Shown in pieces: positions 6,802-9,549 of a stretch of 9,549 nt of DNA; positions within the stretch are counted from its first letter, which is position 1; each line of letters opens with the position of its first letter. The position numbers were made by a program, and so were the translations under genes. The notes below the pieces were generated by a model, which searched no databases, had not been told where the DNA came from, and saw nothing but the letters and a program-made list of their open reading frames with translations. This DNA comes from Verrucomicrobiia bacterium (GTDB lineage: Bacteria > Verrucomicrobiota > Verrucomicrobiae > Limisphaerales > UBA11358): assembly GCA_030042375.1 (NCBI GenBank), contig JASHZU010000122.1, forward strand, positions 1 through 9,549. Direction: 5' to 3'.

Positions 6802-7524
6802 ATGAAGCATTTGAAAAATAAAAGCCCGGGATTGCCGTTTGTTTTTTCGAATTTTGCGCTGACGGCGGACGGAAAAATTGCGTTTGCCAATGGCGAGTTT
6901 GTGCCATTTGGCAGCAAACACGACCGTGAAAACATGATGGTATTACGGGCAAAGGCAGACGCAGTCATGGCGGCTGCCCGGACAATATCCGCATCCGGCG
7001 CCATCATGGGATCGGGCGGAAAAAAATTTCAGCGATTGCGCCTGGCCCGTGATTTGAGCGAATACCATTTACGCGTGATTGTGACCGGCAGCGGTTCAAT
7101 GGATTTGAATGCGGAAATTTTTAAACACCGTTTTTCCCCGATTATCATGCTCGTCTCGGAACAGGTCTCTGCGAAACGGCTGCGCGAATTACGGAGTGTC
7201 GCGGACGAGGTCAAGGTTATTGGAGAAAAGAATGTAAATTTTCGCGCCGCGCTGCGCTGGCTGCGTGATCAATGGAAGGTGAAACGCCTGCTGTGCGAAG
7301 GCGGCGGGGAACTCCATGGGACGATGGTCCGCGCCGGGCTGGTGAATGAACTGCATCTGACAATTTGCCCGATGATTTTTGGTGGCCGTACCGCGCCCAC
7401 ATTTGCAAATGCCGGCAATCGTGTAAAACTTTCCGACGCAGCCGGATTCAAATTTAAATCAGCCAAACGGATTGAGGATGAATTATTTGCTGTTTTCACG
7501 AAGGCAAAAACCGGCCGATTTTAA
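6802..7524 (+). CDS. RibD C-terminal domain (DHFR-fold) reductase
   Basis: A 240-residue stand-alone protein matching the RibD C-terminal reductase family, NAD(P)H-dependent enzymes with a dihydrofolate-reductase fold. Visible features are the N-terminal strand and substrate segment SNFALTADGKIA (16-27), the LRAKADAVMAAARTI block (48-62, where many homologues have a Gly-rich DAxxxGxxT), a central RVIVTGSGSMDLNAEIF (91-107), and the signature CEGGGELHGTMVRAGLVNEL (165-184) followed by MIFGGR (191-196). No deaminase domain precedes it, so it is not a full bifunctional RibD. In riboflavin synthesis such proteins reduce the ribosylamino-pyrimidine intermediate, but many stand-alone members have unknown substrates. 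The start ATG is 1 nt after the queA stop, implying co-expression. Whether it serves riboflavin, queuosine or another pathway cannot be told from sequence. Confidence 0.85.
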   Translation: MKHLKNKSPGLPFVFSNFALTADGKIAFANGEFVPFGSKHDRENMMVLRAKADAVMAAARTISASGAIMGSGGKKFQRLRLARDLSEYHLRVIVTGSGSMDLNAEIFKHRFSPIIMLVSEQVSAKRLRELRSVADEVKVIGEKNVNFRAALRWLRDQWKVKRLLCEGGGELHGTMVRAGLVNELHLTICPMIFGGRTAPTFANAGNRVKLSDAAGFKFKSAKRIEDELFAVFTKAKTGRF

Positions 7525-7528
7525 CAAG

Positions 7529-7537
7529 TTATTCACA
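7529..7537 (+). promoter_or_regulatory. Candidate DnaA box (TTATTCACA) downstream of the reductase gene
   Basis: A third perfect TTATNCACA match, 4 nt after the reductase stop codon. It shares the 13-mer AAGTTATTCACAA with the 5624 copy except for its first base (CAAG versus GAAG context upstream). It lies in the 162-nt gap before the next plus-strand gene. Function is inferred from the motif only. Confidence 0.4.
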
Positions 7538-7540
7538 ATC

Positions 7541-7587
7541 GCTATAGGCCGTTTGTAACCTATTTGTTACAAAGGATATAGCTTTTT
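7541..7587 (+). terminator. Putative intrinsic terminator of the queA-reductase operon
   Basis: An outer stem GCTATA (7541-7546) / TATAGC (7577-7582) and an inner perfect 8-bp stem TTTGTAAC (7552-7559) / GTTACAAA (7566-7573), with a 6-nt loop, are followed directly by TTTTT (7583-7587). The internal loop is asymmetric (GGCCG against GGA) and the stem is AT-rich, so termination may be weak. An alternative pairing of CGCTAT (7540-7545) with ATAGCG (7589-7594) is possible. The inner palindrome could also be an operator for the downstream gene. Confidence 0.5.
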
Positions 7588-7686
7588 CATAGCGTTTATC
7601 GGGAAAAGCCGTTTTTCGAATTAATTTCCGAAACGAAACACTATCTTCACGCGGGCGTAACACATAAGGTCCATGGTATCAGCGCC

Positions 7687-8247
7687 ATGAGAGCAGATCT
7701 CTTCAAGGAAATGGTAACGGGCGGAAAGCTGCATGTGTTTTCCGTATACACCGATTTCGGCGCATATCGGCGCATCAAATGGACCATCAACGCAATCGCC
7801 AAGCTGGCCGGCCAGCGATGGCAATGCTCCTCGGAAATGTGGAAGCTGGATTCGTTGCTTGCGAACGCGCCGATGAAGCGAATGCTCGCCCATGACGGCG
7901 CGAATGCCGACGTGCTCATCGCCGTAATCGGTTCATTAGAACACCCGCGGCCCGAGCTCATCGAATGGCTGAATTCCCTGGCGCCGCGGGCACCGCATCA
8001 GCCAGGGCTGATGATTGCTCTGCTCGGAGACGAGGAAAACCAGGTGGATGAATTGGATTGGACGGCCAAGGAATTGATTCATTGTGCACAAAGGATGAAC
8101 CGCAAGTTCATCTGGCACTGGATTGGACATCACACGATAGATGGGGCCGATTGGCTCGCCGAGAGCATTGAAATGTTATTGGTGCAGAAGCAACAGGTCG
8201 TGCCCGAAAGAATTATTTTCCAGCAGGAAGCTGTGGCTGCTGTTTGA
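7687..8247 (+). CDS. Uncharacterised 186-aa protein
   Basis: A soluble-looking protein of 186 residues that I cannot assign to a named family. Strand-helix alternation is suggested by KLHVFSVYTDF (14-24), an Arg/Lys-rich helix RRIKWTINAIAKLAGQRW (28-45), NADVLIAVIGSLEHPRPELI (73-92), WLNSL (94-98), GLMIALLGDE (107-116) and a helix-rich C-terminus with KFIWHWIGHH (139-148). The pattern of buried strands ending in acidic or small residues (YTDF, ADVLIAV, IALLGDE) resembles an alpha/beta fold such as receiver-like or Rossmann-like domains, but no catalytic motif is clear. No signal peptide or membrane segment is seen. The ATG at 7687 lacks a well-placed Shine-Dalgarno sequence. A 5-codon ORF (ATG at 7673) preceded by AAGG ends in an ATGA overlap with this start. 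It converges on the TPR gene with 7 nt between stops. Confidence 0.75.
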   Translation: MRADLFKEMVTGGKLHVFSVYTDFGAYRRIKWTINAIAKLAGQRWQCSSEMWKLDSLLANAPMKRMLAHDGANADVLIAVIGSLEHPRPELIEWLNSLAPRAPHQPGLMIALLGDEENQVDELDWTAKELIHCAQRMNRKFIWHWIGHHTIDGADWLAESIEMLLVQKQQVVPERIIFQQEAVAAV

Positions 8248-8254
8248 ACACAGC

Positions 8255-9549
8255 TTAATCCCCGCTAGAGCGGCAAGGGGAACCTTTCTGATAGAGTTGG
8301 ATTTCTGTTTTCAATTGATTTGTCAAACCGGCATCGGACTGAGATTTAGCCAATGCCTTTCCAGCCGTCGAGATTGCTTCAGGGAATCTTCCCGTTTCCG
8401 CATAAGCCGCCGCCAAAGTACGAAGCACTTGCGCGTCGTTGCCGCCAGAAAGTTGATTGGCACGTTCGGCCAGAGTAACGGCTTCGCTTCCGTTGCGAAT
8501 GGAATCGTCGGGCCATGTGGCTAGAATCCAGGCCAGGTAGGTACAGGCTTGCGGGAAATCCGGGTTAATGGCCAGCGCTTTTTGATATTCAACGATCGCT
8601 TGATTAATCTCTCCTTTTTGGACCAGGGCATTGGCCAGGCCGCAATGAAAAATGACCGAGTTGGGTTGAAGGTCAATGACTTTTTGATATTGGGTAATGG
8701 CATCATCTACACGGCCGGTTTCCAGAAGACAATAAGCCAGATTATTGCGCGCTTCCGGAAAATCGGGCCGGAGTTCCAAAACTTTCTGATATTGGGCAAT
8801 CGCGTCGCCCAGGTGGCCGGTCTTGAGAAAGCAATAAGCCAGATTGTTGCGCGCTTCCAGGAAGTTGGGGGCGCTTTGGACCGCTTTCTGGTATTGAGCA
8901 ATGGCTTCATCCAAACGGCCTTGTTGCAAATAAACGCTGCCCAAACCGCATTCGGCCACCGCGTATCCCGGCCAAAGCGCCAGTGATTGATTGTATTGAA
9001 TGGTTGCTTCATCCACACGGCCCTGGTTGAGAAAAAAATCTCCGTTAAAGGATTTGGCAACAGCACGGGATTCGAGACTTGCAAATACATTAAATAAGAT
9101 CGAATAGGCCAGCAGTGCCACCCAACAAGCGCGCGCAATCAGACGCCACTTCCCCTTTCCTGCCGTGGCGCGTTCCATACCCAGGATGCCAATTGCTGCC
9201 AGCAGCATGAGCGTAGGTAGAAAATCAGATTCATGGCCGCTGCCGGCGCCGAAAAATAAACAGAGAGTTAATGCCGTCACGAAAAAGCACAAAAAAACTG
9301 CGATGATAAACCAGCGGAGGACCGCCGCCTCTTCCATGGGTCTGTTTCTCCACGCCAGGGGCGCGGCCATGGCCAACCAGACGATGGGAGTGTTCATGAG
9401 TATCCCCGCATAGGGCTCCCCCAATCCATAATAACCGGATGGGGCCGTCGGCGGGGGCAATGTTTTCACAAAAGGGAAATGAAAGGTCCATTGGATTGGT
9501 TGCAAAAAATAAAACCGGAAGTCGAACCAGAAATAGCGCAGACCGAATT
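8255..9549 (-). CDS. Membrane protein with C-terminal TPR repeats (partial, N-terminus beyond right edge)
   Basis: The frame stays open to the window edge, so the N-terminus is missing; about 431 residues are visible. The first part is hydrophobic, with membrane segments around 9395-9345, 9316-9248, 9220-9170 and 9136-9075. It includes an aromatic-rich stretch (LRYFWFDFRFYF) and PSGYYGLGEPYAGILM, reminiscent of the last portion of multi-spanning PMT/ArnT-like glycosyltransferases or of O-antigen-ligase-type proteins. Five consecutive 34-residue TPRs follow (8549-9058), then a degenerate unit with the segment TYLAWILATWPDDSIRNGSE and one more TPR (LAAAYAETGRFPEAI). Membrane-plus-TPR proteins ending this way are frequent in Verrucomicrobia and Planctomycetes. 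TPRs mediate protein-protein contacts and are probably outside the membrane here, but orientation and the catalytic portion cannot be judged. The TTG at 9505 is not a convincing start. Confidence 0.8.
   Translation of the reverse strand, partial: FGLRYFWFDFRFYFLQPIQWTFHFPFVKTLPPPTAPSGYYGLGEPYAGILMNTPIVWLAMAAPLAWRNRPMEEAAVLRWFIIAVFLCFFVTALTLCLFFGAGSGHESDFLPTLMLLAAIGILGMERATAGKGKWRLIARACWVALLAYSILFNVFASLESRAVAKSFNGDFFLNQGRVDEATIQYNQSLALWPGYAVAECGLGSVYLQQGRLDEAIAQYQKAVQSAPNFLEARNNLAYCFLKTGHLGDAIAQYQKVLELRPDFPEARNNLAYCLLETGRVDDAITQYQKVIDLQPNSVIFHCGLANALVQKGEINQAIVEYQKALAINPDFPQACTYLAWILATWPDDSIRNGSEAVTLAERANQLSGGNDAQVLRTLAAAYAETGRFPEAISTAGKALAKSQSDAGLTNQLKTEIQLYQKGSPCRSSGD
8549..9058 (-). repeat. 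Five tandem 102-bp TPR units
   Basis: Five in-frame 34-codon units with the periodic pattern G-x-x-x-x-x-A-I-x-Q-Y-Q-K-x-L-x-L-x-P. Units three and four (around 8651-8854) are the closest pair, both starting ARNNLAYC and keeping similar bases across the unit, which points to fairly recent duplication of that pair. Confidence 0.8.

Noticed and set aside
5919..7007. Long minus-strand open frame (362 codons) opposite queA and the reductase
   Set aside because: The plus strand encodes dense QueA and RibD-family motifs over the same span. The antisense product is compositionally odd (rich in Arg, His, Phe and Cys) and lacks recognisable domains.
9503..9505. TTG at 9505 as the start of the TPR protein
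   Set aside because: The frame continues upstream without a stop to the window edge with similar hydrophobic, aromatic-rich content, and no ribosome-binding site is seen.

Overview
The window looks like chromosomal DNA from a member of the Verrucomicrobiota, probably the Pedosphaera/Limisphaerales side. This rests on an mraZ-led division and cell-wall (dcw) cluster containing an Ala/Pro-rich protein of a type I associate with that group, on a TPR membrane protein typical of Verrucomicrobia and Planctomycetes, and on general protein style. The assignment is an inference without a database search. Base composition is mixed and moderately GC-rich, with many A/T homopolymer runs, and no mobile element, CRISPR array, tRNA or rRNA is visible.

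Left half, minus strand (positions 1-5509): a tightly packed dcw cluster, read right to left, with mraZ, an unrecognised Ala/Pro-rich ORF, rsmH, ftsL, ftsI and murF (cut by the left edge). Gaps are 2, 8, 32, 75 and about 23 nt. The 75-nt ftsL-ftsI gap is tiled by a possible 28-codon ORF that overlaps both neighbours. No murE lies between ftsI and murF, where many bacteria carry it. Together the genes cover cluster control (MraZ), ribosome methylation (RsmH), the divisome (FtsL, FtsI) and a late muropeptide precursor step (MurF).

Divergent control region (5510-5717): this holds the most informative regulatory signal. Four TGGGN direct repeats at exact 10-bp spacing overlap a likely sigma70-type mraZ promoter and match the published MraZ operator pattern. 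Two perfect DnaA-box matches (TTATTCACA), part of a 12-bp direct repeat, flank that operator. A third copy lies at 7529.

Right half, plus strand (5718-8247): queA (queuosine tRNA modification) is followed after 1 nt by a RibD C-terminal-type reductase, then a DnaA-box match and a hairpin with a T-tract, then an unrecognised 186-aa protein. A minus-strand membrane/TPR protein (8255 to the right edge, N-terminus missing) converges on it with only 7 nt between stop codons.
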